NCBI GenBank assembly: GCA_030144725.1
Contig: JASKMD010000019.1
Coordinates: 555,596 to 619,595, forward strand
Direction of reading: 5' to 3'
DNA from: Haematococcus lacustris
Lineage: Eukaryota; Chlorophyta; Chlorophyceae; Chlamydomonadales; Haematococcaceae
DNA length: 64,000 bases
The translations under genes were made by a program, and so were the position numbers. Shown in pieces: positions 44,711-55,117 of this stretch. Each line of letters starts with the position of its first letter. Within the stretch, counting starts at the first letter, position 1. The notes beneath the pieces were generated by a model. That model searched no databases, was not told the DNA's origin, and saw only the letters and a list, made by a program, of their open reading frames with translations.

Positions 44711-45937
44711 ACTGCCACGGGAACGGAGTCGCTCTCCGCACCCCATCCTCAACTGCACATCGATGAGCAATCAGCGACTGCAGATCCACAGTACCAGCGC
44801 CACCTAGCGGCTGCACTGGCTGGCAAAGCACGCCAGTTTCAAATCCAGGGAAACCTCATGTACCACACTGGACGGGGGACTCGCCGGCTTTACATCCCGG
44901 TGGGACCCATGCGCACCGCCCTACTCCGTGAAGCACATGACATCCCCATCTCCGGTCATCTCGGTAGGGACAAAACCTACGCACAACTATCACGCCATTT
45001 CTTCTGGCCCCGCATGGCAGCATCAGTTCACAACTACGTCCGCACCTGCACACACTGCCAACGAAACAAATCCAACACAGCCAAACCAATCGGCCTCCTA
45101 CATCCCCTACCCATTCCTCAGCACCGCTGGGAACATGTCAGCATGGACCTCATCACTCAGCTGCCCTCCACTGCAGCTGGACACGATGCCATTGTTGTCT
45201 TTGTTGACAAGCTCACTAAAATGATCCACGCTGTCCCCACTACTACCACAGTCACAGCACCAATTCTGGCACGCATCTTCTTCGATCATGTTTTCCGGCT
45301 ACATGGCCTTCCCAAGGTCATCGTGTCGGACCGCGACCCACGCTTCACAGCGGCATTCTGGAAAGAGCTATTTCACCTCACAGGCACACATCTCAACATG
45401 TCGACGGCCAACCACCCTCAAACCGATGGCCAGACTGAGCGAGCGAACCGCACGCTAGAAGACATGCTCCGCAACTTCGTCTCACCCCATCACGACGACT
45501 GGGACACACACCTCACTGCGGCTGAATTCGCCTACAACTCATCCGTTCACGCAGCCACAGGTTTCACACCTTTTCACCTCAACTCAGGACAACAAGCACA
45601 CACGCCGCTGTCTCTGTCTGCACCAGCGTCTCACGTTGCACCAGCAGACAAAGAGTCGGCTCAAGCCTTCCTCCAGCGCATGGCAGCTGATATCACAGCA
45701 GCCACACATCACCTCCACAATGCACAAGAACGAGCTACTAAGTATGCAAACGCTAAACGTCAGGACCACAGTTTCAAGGTTGGAGACCAGGTTTACCTGG
45801 CCGACAGCTTCTTCACTCATTCACAGATTGCACAATCCGCTGCTGATCACGCCACACGCAAGTTCTCTCCCAGGCAACATGGTCCCTTCCGTGTCCTTGA
45901 AATAGTCACACCAGTGGCACTGCGGCTGGAGTTTCCT

Positions 45938-47580
45938 TCAGGATGTCCCAACATGGGGTTGGTAATCTTCATGCAAATACTCTTTCAATACTGCACCATT
46001 TCTGATAGCGTTTGTCACATTGGCACCTGCGAATTAGTGCGCATCTACTGGCAAGCGGCGCGTTACCTCTTGCAAGTGAGGCCATGCCGGCGCAAGCGAG
46101 CGCGGATACACCTCAGCTGCTCACCATCGATTGTTCTAGTGGTATGTAGCGGCATCAGGGATGGAACTGCGCCTGCTATCGAGCCAGAAGTACAATCTCA
46201 TTTCAGCCCGCCAGGCTTGCTCCACGAGCCTTTCATTGGTGCAGGCGGCGTCGGAAGACCGTCGTTGGGCAAGAAATAACGCGACATTGCAACGAGGTGC
46301 GATTTGATAGAGGTCTCTCTAGCCAGCCACACAGAAAAAAGGACCCCCTTGCACAAATCGGCATGTTGTGAGCTGACCACTCTGAGTTATTAGAATGTCT
46401 CGTTATTACTTTGTTCGTAACTCAACGACACAGCTGTTGGAGAAGAAAGCACGGCAATCCATCAACTAGGGCCGCCTCCTCACCCTTTGGCGTGACCCGA
46501 CTCTGCCTTGCAGGATTTTCTAGCCTACTCCGACCGCCTGGACCGCACCCCCTTGCAGCCCCACCACCTCCCAGCCCCCGCAGAAGCCTCCCACCCCCTC
46601 CCGCCCCCTCCCAGCCCCCTTACTGCCCCGCCACCCCTTCCCAACCTCTCCCAGGCCCTCCCAGCCCCCTCACTGCCCTCCCACCCCCTCCCAGCCCCTC
46701 CCCCCCCCTTCTAAACCCCTCACTGCCCCGCCACCCCCTCCCCCCCCCCCCTCCCAGCCCCCTGGCCCTAGCAAGTCATTGCAAGACGCAAACCCATGGT
46801 CCACAGCCGGCAGCGTGCTCATCTTGCAGCACTTGTAAAGTCACCAAGGGCTGCTTATCTGCACAGCCCTAGCGGCTTGAAAGCCGCAGCAAGGAGGGCT
46901 GAAGCTATTGCTTTGGAGGTGCACGCCAAGAATGAGTTGCTGATGACTGAGGTCGAGTGGCAGCATGCCCATGAGGAGGTCCTCAATGCTATAGTGCACG
47001 ACTTTGAGGAGAAGCTCGAGCACCAACAGGCAGGGCAACGGCAGCTGAGGTTGGAGAATGAGGCACTTGAGGCATGGATGAGGCAACATCAGCTGGCTAT
47101 GACACTTTCAAACGTAGCAATGGCCTACACACCTTGAGTGGCCTTACCGAGTGGCCAGGTAGTAGGTACTACTCACGAAGCGGTCAAGCAATGCAGCAGC
47201 GTTGTATACTTCCGAGCATGGGTGGAGGGGCGTCGTTACATCGGTTTGGCGTGCCATGTGCATTGTTTTGACTGCGGCGACTGTTCCTGACTGTTTGCAG
47301 AGGCTACTGGGCCACGTCGGTCGCGGCGGTCGGTCGCGGCGAGGCCCGCATGAGCAAAACTGGCATGAATTTGAATGTCAAGATTGGAGCCGCCATAGCA
47401 CTCAGCACACTGCACAATATTTAATGTTACAAGCTGCACCGCATAGCTGACAGAGTACTCTATCCAGGGATGTGCGAAACATAAATAGAGACCATGTGGC
47501 TGAGACGCGGCGTCGTTTTGATTACCAGGGGTCGGTTTCCTATCATTTCCTGCCATTTTTTGTTAGTTGGGGTCGCCTGA
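45938..47580. mobile_element. 1.64-kb TIR element inserted in gypsy pol (TCAGG family)
   Basis: The left end TCAGGATGTCCCAAC and the right end, which reads TCAGGCGACCCCAAC on the complement, are imperfect inverted repeats. GTTTCCT flanks both sides (45931-45937 and 47581-47587), a 7-bp target duplication. Terminal and subterminal sequence resembles the outer element at 40030-48984. It carries intron-containing, coiled-coil-coding DNA but no recognised transposase. Because it sits inside the gypsy element, it is the youngest insertion in the nest. Confidence 0.88.
46504..47137 (+). CDS. Captured or cargo coding region: Pro-rich then coiled coil
   Basis: After a CTTGCAG acceptor a short exon reads DFLAYSDRLDRTP and runs into a Pro/Ser-rich stretch encoded by CCCCCTCCCAGCC-type repeats. 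A second acceptor (ATCTTGCAG, near 46828) leads to an open frame with SPRAAYLHSPSGLKAAARRA, a Glu/Gln/Leu-rich coiled coil (EVLNAIVHDFEEKLEHQQAG) and a stop at 47137. Splicing between them is not fixed. It may be a fragment of a host gene carried by a non-autonomous element. No transposase motif is present. Confidence 0.4.
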
Positions 47581-47960
47581 GTTTCCTCCTGTCTGGAAGA
47601 GCATGCATCCAGTAGTTCACGTATCTCATGTTAAAGTACACAATGATGGATCCGCCATGTTCCCCACCCGCGACCCTGCACCGCCACCTGAGCCTGAAGT
47701 CATTGACGGTGAGGCACACTTCCATGTGCAAGAATTCCGCAACCACCGATTCCAGCGCCGTCAGCTCCAGCTCCAGGTCAAGTGGTTGGGTCACCCCGAT
47801 CATGAGAACAGCTGGCTGCCTCTGACCCAGCTACAACAAGACTTGTCCAAGGGAGTACTCAAGAAGCTGCTCGACGACTACGCACGGCGTACCAAGCAGC
47901 CCAAGAACTGGAAGACAGCAGCAAAACAGTAGAAGGTTTTCAGCTCCGGGACGTAGCTTT

Positions 47961-47976
47961 TCGGAGTGGGGGAGAG
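47961..47976 (+). other. Polypurine tract of the gypsy element
   Basis: TCGGAGTGGGGGAGAG sits directly before the 3' LTR, where plus-strand DNA synthesis is primed. Confidence 0.8.
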
Positions 47977-48355
47977 TGTTACAGTGCTGCTTTGAACCTA
48001 GTTTGCATGATCTTTGAATGCGCCTGCAGGTCTTTTCAGCCCTGCATGTTAGATCTTGTGTTGCATGCAGGATTCTACTGAAAGTATCTTCTGTTAGTTG
48101 TTAGTTGATCTTTGCTGATTTAATGTCCAGCATTGCTTATTGTAAGTACTTGGAGCTTCTCAGAACAAAGCACCAGTCACCTCCGTGCAGCTCCGTCTGC
48201 AAGTCGTCTCCTGGAATCACCCGTCCGGTCAAGCGTCTTCTCTCAAGAGTACGCAAGCCATTAGTATTGCAGTTGCTTAGCTGCTCCATCAGCTAGTAAT
48301 CGCGAATCCTCGTATTGTCAGCCATGTATCCTGCTGTCCCGGCTATCCTCTAACA
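47977..48355 (+). repeat. 3' LTR of the gypsy element
   Basis: Full-length 379-bp LTR, TGTTACAG to CTCTAACA. Its ends match the shortened 5' LTR without visible differences. Confidence 0.95.
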
Positions 48356-49079
48356 TGTGGGGTGGCAGTTGAGCTATGAAACTTTGCACACAGGTGGATG
48401 GCATGTAGGGGAGTGTAACTCCTCAGAGGAGCCGAGTCCTGATTCGGTCATGGTGTGGAGTTGTGTGTCTGACTGCATGGCCCCGGTCCTGAGATCGGCT
48501 AAGGGAGTTGGGGGTCACCGACCAAAGTGAGCCTTTGGCTTGTCTGAGTATGAGTGTTTGTAGCGATGTCTGAGAGGAGCTCAACCTAGTAAGTAGCATG
48601 TTGTAAGTCAAAATGGTCGAGCTGTGGCATTGCCCTCCAGGTATGGGGAAGAGGTGGGCTCAGTGCCACATTCCCGCAACCGCTTTCCGATCCGACTGCT
48701 GCCGCCGACGCGCATGCTCATGTTGAGCAGCCTAAGCGACGCGGGCGGTCGCAGCGATGACTGCATGCTCCGCTACGTCTCAAATTTGAATCACTAACTT
48801 TGATGCTTTGCTGTGCACGGCCTACTCAGTGTATATTTACTTTGGATGGGTGAAAGGTAGCTGGCAGGGTTGGCTACATTGTGAATCATCTAGCACAATA
48901 TTTGGCACAGTGAGTGCAGAGTTACAGCCGTCCTACTGCCAAGGGTCGGTTTCGTGTCATTTTTAAACAGTTGGGAGCGCCTGAGTCTAACCTGACTTTC
49001 AGCTGTCCGTCCAGCACCAGCAATTTGTGTAACAAGTACCTCACCCCCTACATCAAGGCTTAATGGGCGACTCACAATT

Positions 49080-49830
49080 TGCATACCGAACACGCACAGT
49101 CTAACGTTGCACAGTCTAACGTTGCACAGTTCATTGTGCCACAAGCTGTTGCTGCTGGGCCTTGGGTGCTCATTATCGCAGCCACATGTAGCCGAGGCCG
49201 GGGTGCTGCTGCTGTTGTTGCTGGTTGACACGCTGTTACACCAGGCAGAGCCGGTTTGGTTAGGCCATCACCATAGCTCCAGCAGGCACTAGCTGCTCTC
49301 CCCAATGCGTTGCATGTTTGATGCTGCATGGCAGTCCCTGCTTGCCTGTCTGTCTGCCTGGCTGTGGTGCTGGCTTGACTTTGGCAGCCTTGCCATTGCC
49401 TTGGCCTGTTCCCTTGGTTGGCTGGGTGGGCTTGGTCGCCTGCTCAGCCTCCGTCCATTAGTTGCGCTCGGCTGGCAGGGGAGTGCTGGGCCGAGGCTCA
49501 GAGGCTGCTGGCTGTGTGGCTGCCTGGCTGCGTGAGGGCTGTGAGAGGTGGTGTAAGGGCACCTGAGGGACAGACCTGTCACGAACCGCTGGCTCCAAAG
49601 AGCACAGCCTGTCTAGCAGCCCATCTGCCTGCTTCCGCACTTGTTGACGTGCTAGCCCCCGTGGTCTCCTTCTGCCGCGCATGGCCACCTGTACGGGCTT
49701 AGGCACCGAGGAGGGGCACGCATTGCTGAGCTGCACCGCTGGCAGCCACTCCGCTGAGAGGGCAAAGCCAGGTGAGGAGCTGATGAGACATCTGTTGGCG
49801 AAAGACCGACACCGGAGGCGGTGCACACAC
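49080..49830 (-). pseudogene. Decayed Fanzor-like gene copy carrying the RuvC-III-type motif
   Basis: Across shifting frames the minus strand retains SQAATQPAASEPRPSTPLPA, a basic Pro/Lys-rich linker, and ASRDCHAASNMQRIGES near 49310-49345, followed after a stop by remnants of the family tail. The RDxxxAAxNM pattern resembles the DRDxNAAxN motif of the third RuvC segment in TnpB and Fanzor nucleases, with the Asn replaced by His here. Frameshifts and stops show it is dead. It lies just downstream of the DUF4604 gene's 3' end, on the same strand. Confidence 0.5.
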
Positions 49831-49939
49831 GATGCAGGGGTGCAGGCAATCCTCTGTAGGGCACGACATGGGGTCCATGTTGCTGAAGCATGGAATCACC
49901 AAAGCACCGGTAATGTGGACACCTCATCATGGCCATCAC

Positions 49940-52900
49940 CTAGGAGCCGCCGCCCTCATCCGCCTCTTCGAAGGACAAAGCGCCTTTCTTGGCTGCACGG
50001 CCATGATAAGGGGCGCTGTCGTCAACCTTGGGCATGGCTGGCACTGTGCCTTCTGCCCCTGCTGCTTTCCCCTGCCGCTTCTGCTCCGGGCGCATGCCCC
50101 GCTCATCAGCTGCAGAGAGCTTGGCCCGCTTGTTGAAGAACACGTGCTTGCGGTCCTTCACTGACTGCAGCTCCATCACAGTGGACTGCAGCAAGGCATG
50201 GGGCAGGCAAGCCCTGGCAGGTGAGGGAGAAGAGTCATCATCATCGTCATCACCATCATTACATGGCAAACGCTTTGCCAGGGTTGCTGCAACATACTCA
50301 CAGACCCAAAGTGTGATGTATCAGGAGTGTGGTGGGTAAGGGTTAAGGCAGGAGGAGGCAGGAGGAAGTGTGACAAGGGGTGAAGGCGAGCTGCTGCTGA
50401 GCAACCAGCAACATCTTAAGATATCGAGCTGTGTGCCAATGCAGCAGGCTGCTGTGGGGTGTAGGGTTATTAATAGAGAGGGGAAGGGACAGTGGGCAGA
50501 GCAGGGGTGAGAGCCTGGAGAAGGAGGAAGAGGTTGAGGAGGAGGGGCAGAGTGGTGGGGGTCGTGTGCTTGCAGGTGTCTTGATTTGGCCACCTTCAGC
50601 ATTCGGCCTGGCTTGCAAGCAGTGCAATGCCTCACCTTGTGTAGCAGCTAGTGTATACATCTGACTCTGGTGCAAGAAGCTGCGAAAACTGGGCCTTCCA
50701 CTGTTCCCTTGACAGCCAGCTAGCCAGCTTTCCCGCTTGCCTGTCTATCCACCCACATTCCAAGGACTCGGCCTCATGACAAAGGCACTCTGGGTTATCC
50801 TCTTCCACCTTCCTGCCTGCCTGCCTGCTAGGCAGCCAGGCAGTCATCCATCCAGCCATCCAGCCAGCCAGCCAGCCTGCTTTCCCTCCGAACGCTCTCA
50901 CCCTCTCCAACGCCTTTTGTGTTGCCTGGTTGTCAGGTTCGAGCTGCAGGGCGCGCTCGTATGCCTCCTTGGCATCAGAGTGCAGCTGTAATCCACTGAA
51001 AGCGGCACCCAGCCGGGTGTGAGCCTGAGGGGTAGGTAGGCGGGCAGGCAGGCAGGCGGAGTGAGAGGTCACTGACCAGCCAGAGAGCCGCACAGGCGGG
51101 AGGGCGTGCGGGCGGGCGGGCGAGCTGGCGAGCGGGCGGGCGGGCGTGCGGGCGTGCGGGCGGGCGGGCGGGACACCATGAGCTTGGTTGCAACACCTTT
51201 ACCACCCCAACGCCGTCCTAGAACCTGAGCTGCCTCCAGACCACTGTTATGGACTCCTCTACCGACTCCTTGGCTTCGAACCGACCTTGTCAGCCCTGAT
51301 GCCTTGACGGCCATGACACGGCCTAGCCCCTCTGCTTTCCCCTCACCTTGGCCCACTTTGGTGCCAGCTTCACAGCCTGCCGAGCATCTTGGGCTGCCGC
51401 CTCCCAGTCCCCCTGGGCTGCATGCGCGGCGGAGCGATTCGAAAAGTAGACCTCACACCTGATGAGCAGGGCCACACCGGGGTCTCACTTTCACCCTACA
51501 ACATGCATGGGAAAGCACATGCACAGTGATGTGCCACATGAATCTGTCCCCATACCTTCCGCATACCTTCCCCTGACCTTCCGCATACCTTCCCCTGACT
51601 CAGCCTTTCAGGTAGTCTAAGGTCTAGCAGGTCAGGGCCAGGGGGATGGATTGGGAGGGCTGGGTCAGGGGGCCATGGCACTGCCTGACTCCACCCAGCC
51701 AGCCACCCACCCAGTCATGCTGCACACAGGTCAGCTTGGCAGGTGGGTAGTTGGGTTGATAATGCTGTCTCACTTATCAAGGGGTAGACTGCCTAATACC
51801 AGCCACCCACTCACCCTCCCAGCTACCCAGTCATGCTATAGGCAGGTCAGTTTGGAAGGTTGGTAGGTGGGCTGACGATGCTGTCACATTCATCACGGTG
51901 TAGACATGACGCTTATAGGTCACACACACCATGCTCGGGGTCACACTTACTGAGGGTCTAGTTCGATGCAGGTGGTGAAGCTGGCGATGGCTGCTGCATA
52001 GTCCTTGGCTGCGAAGGCCTTGTTGCCTCGCTCCTTCTCCTGCACCGCCTTGGATTGATCCAGCTGCAGGCCACCCGATGCATGCGACACAACAGTGGCT
52101 AGGGCAAATAGTGTCAGCCAACAATGCCAGCCAACAATGCCAGCCAGGTGGTTGTGCAGCACGAGTGAGCAGTTGTAGCAGGCTGCGTCAGCAGGGGTGT
52201 GTCATCAAGCCGCAAGGTGGCCGGACAACTGCTCGTCACCAGCCGCTACCAGGAGCTGTACCAGGAGGTCGGGCTGCATACAGGAAACCCCTGATTGTGG
52301 GAGAAGATGCGTGATCAAACAGGCTGGTGGCCAGTCTGGAAGTCATTGAGGGAGGAGCTTCCGCCTGGAGGGGGCGCGGCCTGCCCCCACCACACCCTGA
52401 CTGGAAGCAAAGAGACCTCCTCAGCCCCCTGCCCTGACCCCTGACCCGAGGCTGTAGCTGGTGGCACGCTCATGCTCATGACTCATACGCAGACATTGCT
52501 GACGCCATTGGCATGTTTCAGGTCACACTTCTGCAGTGTGGCTGCATGACTAGTGAGCGTCTGGCGGCGATACGCATGAGCTCATCCAGGCATATGCAGC
52601 ATGGATGGGGAACATCACACCACACACTGTGTAAGAGCAGCACCGAGGGAGGTGGGTGCCTTGACCAGGATGCTATGCGTTGATAGCAGTCATGCCCCTT
52701 ATGGGGGCGCTGCGAGGAGGCTGGGTGTGTCATGCTTCCCCAGGACCACAGGCAACAGCTGATGACTTGATGGGGTGTGGGTGTTTGGGCCAAGTGTTTG
52801 TGTGTTGCAGCAACACCCGCTGGTGTGTGCCATTTGCTTCTTTGTCAGCCTAGCTGCCTGGAAGCTCCAAGGTCCACCTACCGTAGTGATACGCCTTGGT

Positions 52901-55117
52901 ACACCAAATCAATTTGTCACCAAATTGTATCACCAATTGTTTGAGCACGAGATATGGTTTTTCACCGACCCAGCGCATCACCAACAAGGCGTATTATTAC
53001 GGTACCTACTTACCCGCTTGTTCAACTGCGTCTCAAACTCTTTTGCCAGGGCAGGGTTCTCAGCCATGGCCCGCCGCAAGGCACCCTGCAGAGTGGTTGC
53101 CCGTCACACTTCATTTGAGTCAAGAGGCAGGTTGTAAGTGTTGTGCAGGGGAGTTGTGCAAGCATCTGCATGTCCCATTGCACATCAGGATGATGCAGGG
53201 GTGTGGGAGGCCCGGAAGGAAGGGCACTTAGGACAGCACAGCAGCACAAGGCAGGATTAGGCAAGGGTTGGGAGCCGGGACGGGTGGGCTTCAGCAGGCA
53301 CCCTGGCAGTCTCATTCAGCCTTGCTGGCAGATGGGTCAACCACTTCCACAGTGCAATGCCATGCGGTGTGGGATCCGCTATCGCATACACCACATTATC
53401 AGATCATCTACAGCGCAGCAGTGGGGCGTGACAGTGAACAGCAAGCAGCAGTTGGGTCAGGTTGGTAGGGCCTATGATTGTGCCCTGTGGATTGGGTAGC
53501 TGCTGCAGGGTGTAATGTTACTGGACAGGCTCAGCGAATGGTTTCTTGGCAAAACTCAACATGTATATGCGCTCCCTGCAATCATCACACTCTGGCTGAG
53601 AGTAACTCCACCCACTGCACCCCATGGTGGCGCTAGCTCACCTCTTCAATGTCGTCATCCAACCTCCCTGCGCCCCCCTGACCCTCCTCCTCCTCCTCCT
53701 CCTCCTCCCCTCCAGGATGCTCCCGCTTGCCCCCGGCAGCGCCGCCACCCACCACCACGGGCTTGTCCTCATCCTGACCATCTTCATTGTTCCCTCCCTG
53801 AGGGCCATGCGCAACGCAGTGCAGCGGCGCTAACATTGCTGTGTGTGGCCCTATGGTGACCTCTGCACGGCCAGGGGCCATGATGCTTCCTTGGTCACCT
53901 TACGCCACGTGCTGCGCCAGTCTGGCTGTGTTGCAGGATCATGCAAGACATGGGACAGAGCAGGCATAGCTGGGTGGGACACAAGTGCACCGCAAGCAAG
54001 GGAGGCCATGGATAAGTGCTCAGCAGCAATGGACAAAACAAAAGAATTAGGGCAACCTGCCATAGCTATGGTCCAGAGGACGAGTTGAACAGAGCTTTGT
54101 GCAAGACAGAGGTTGAGGCATCATAGAACACCAGTCAGGGGTAGAACTGCATAGCAGGCATGCTAGCAAATCATGCCTTGCAGCCCTTGGTGCAAGCAGT
54201 TGTTCAAGTTGTAGGGTAGGCCCTGATTCCCAAACCCTAGCTTAGTGAGGCTGGCCAGGCAGTGTGGTACCCGGCTGCCACAAAGAGCTCTGGTCTGCAG
54301 GGTCTGCATGCCTGTCCAGGATGCTGTGGCTAGGTGACACATGGCCAGGCCAGGCCTGACCTGCTGGCCGCCCCGCCCCAGCATGTGGGCATACTGCTGA
54401 AGGAACTTGGGCACGTGGCGCTGGAAGGCAAGGTCACCGCCTTTGTGCCGCGTCTGCAGCAGCAACAGCAGCAGCAGCAGGTGCAGCAGGGGCAGGGGTA
54501 AGGGCAGGGGCAGGGGGAGGGGCAGCAGGTAGCATCGACAGTGCTATACGCGAGATAAGGCTGTGAGCGCAGCACACCCTATAGAACTGTTAACATCCAT
54601 GGTGGGGCGGGAGCAGCTTGGCCTGCTTCTCTCATGACCTTTGCATGTAGGGTATCTAGACCCAGCTCGGCTTGTCAAGGTAATGCAGGGGGTTCAGGTC
54701 TGTTAGGGCCTGGCTGGGGATAGGCCGAGCTAAACAACTTGTCTTGAGCTGCCATCATCATGAATGTAACAGCCACAGAAAGCATGAACGTGCAGCACAG
54801 GCGATATGTACTCTACTTGCTTCCTTGGCTGCATGTTGGCCCGAACTTTGCAAACAAGCAATCATGGAGTCTGGATGACCCAGTGACGTGATGTTTGAGG
54901 TACAAGGCACTTGTGAAGACACAGTAGCGCCGAGTGCGCCAGCTCAGCCGCATCAGCCTACCTGAGATCCAGCCGAGCCACCGCCGGTGTTGGACTTTGC
55001 GCTGCCGAACGCCGGTCTCTCCTCGCGGTCCTGGGACCCGAAACCTCCGCCGTACTGATCCTCTCGCTCGCGACCTTCGCCGCCCCCGCGGCCGCCTCGC
55101 CCACCTCGCCGCCCCAT
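49940..55117 (-). CDS. DUF4604 (KIAA1143-like) protein with TPR exons in the middle
   Basis: Phase-consistent exons: 54962-55117, 54361-54453, 53642-53797, 53014-53085, 51951-52063, 51347-51458, 50902-51024 and 49940-50185, a model of 356 aa. The ATG at 55117 opens an RGG-rich N-terminus. Exons 2-3 (DLAFQRHVPKFLQQYAHMLG, NNEDGQDEDKPVVV) and the last exon (KHVFFNKRAKLSAADERG ... KKGALSFEEADEGG) follow the layout of DUF4604/KIAA1143 proteins, whose function is poorly known. Between them three exons encode tetratricopeptide repeats: KERGNKAFAAKDYAAAIASF, YFSNRSAAHAAQGDWEAAAQ, TRLGAAFSGLQLHSDAKEAY, as in Hop/Sti1-type chaperone adaptors. Either this is one chimeric protein, or a TPR gene is nested in an intron on the same strand. 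An extra exon near 50630-50710 is possible. Confidence 0.65.

Larger units (their letters stand above)
42443..47932 (+). pseudogene. pol: Gypsy pol (protease-RT-RNase H-integrase-chromodomain), split by an insertion
   Basis: From the frameshift site the -1 frame encodes an aspartic protease motif ([10 protein letters not shown]), reverse transcriptase with YLDDILIFS at about 43780, RNase H ([33 protein letters not shown]), a linker of 27-bp repeats, integrase with an HHCC zinc finger (GHLGRDKTY...CTHCQRNK) and catalytic residues in SMDLI, SDRDPRF and GQTERANR, then LRLEFP. At 45938 a 1643-bp TIR element interrupts the frame. Beyond its target duplication, 47588 resumes in the correct frame through the integrase C-terminus (HPVVHVSHVK) and a chromodomain (VQEFRNHRF, VKWLGHPDHENSW) to TAG at 47930. 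Apart from the insertion the frame is intact. The open frame running on to 46279 is read-through into foreign DNA. Confidence 0.92.
40631..48355 (+). mobile_element. Ty3/gypsy chromovirus LTR retrotransposon
   Basis: The element is bounded by LTRs that begin TGTTACAG and end CTCTAACA, with a 5-bp target duplication TGTGG (40626-40630 and 48356-48360). It encodes an upstream open frame, gag with a zinc knuckle, and pol in the order protease, reverse transcriptase, RNase H, integrase, chromodomain. A purine tract precedes the 3' LTR. The shared parts of the LTRs look identical, so insertion was recent, but pol is now split by a TIR element at 45938-47580 and the 5' LTR is shortened. Confidence 0.95.
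40030..48984. mobile_element. TIR element (TCAGG family, 7-bp duplication) split by a gypsy insertion
   Basis: The left end TCAGGCGCTCCCAAC at 40030 and its exact complement ending at 48984 are flanked by GTCTAAC on both sides (40023-40029 and 48985-48991). Without the gypsy insertion (40631-48355 plus one copy of TGTGG) the element is about 1.2 kb. Its own sequence shows no recognisable gene, so it is probably non-autonomous. Left and right subterminal sequences resemble those of the element at 45938-47580. Confidence 0.8.

Noticed and set aside
45938..46279. C-terminal extension of the gypsy pol frame
   Set aside because: It is translation into the inserted TIR element; the true pol frame resumes at 47588 after the target duplication.
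49940..53085. TPR exons as a complete stand-alone Hop/Sti1 gene
   Set aside because: No independent start and terminal exons were found; the exons are phase-compatible with the DUF4604 exons, so I kept one model and flagged the alternative.
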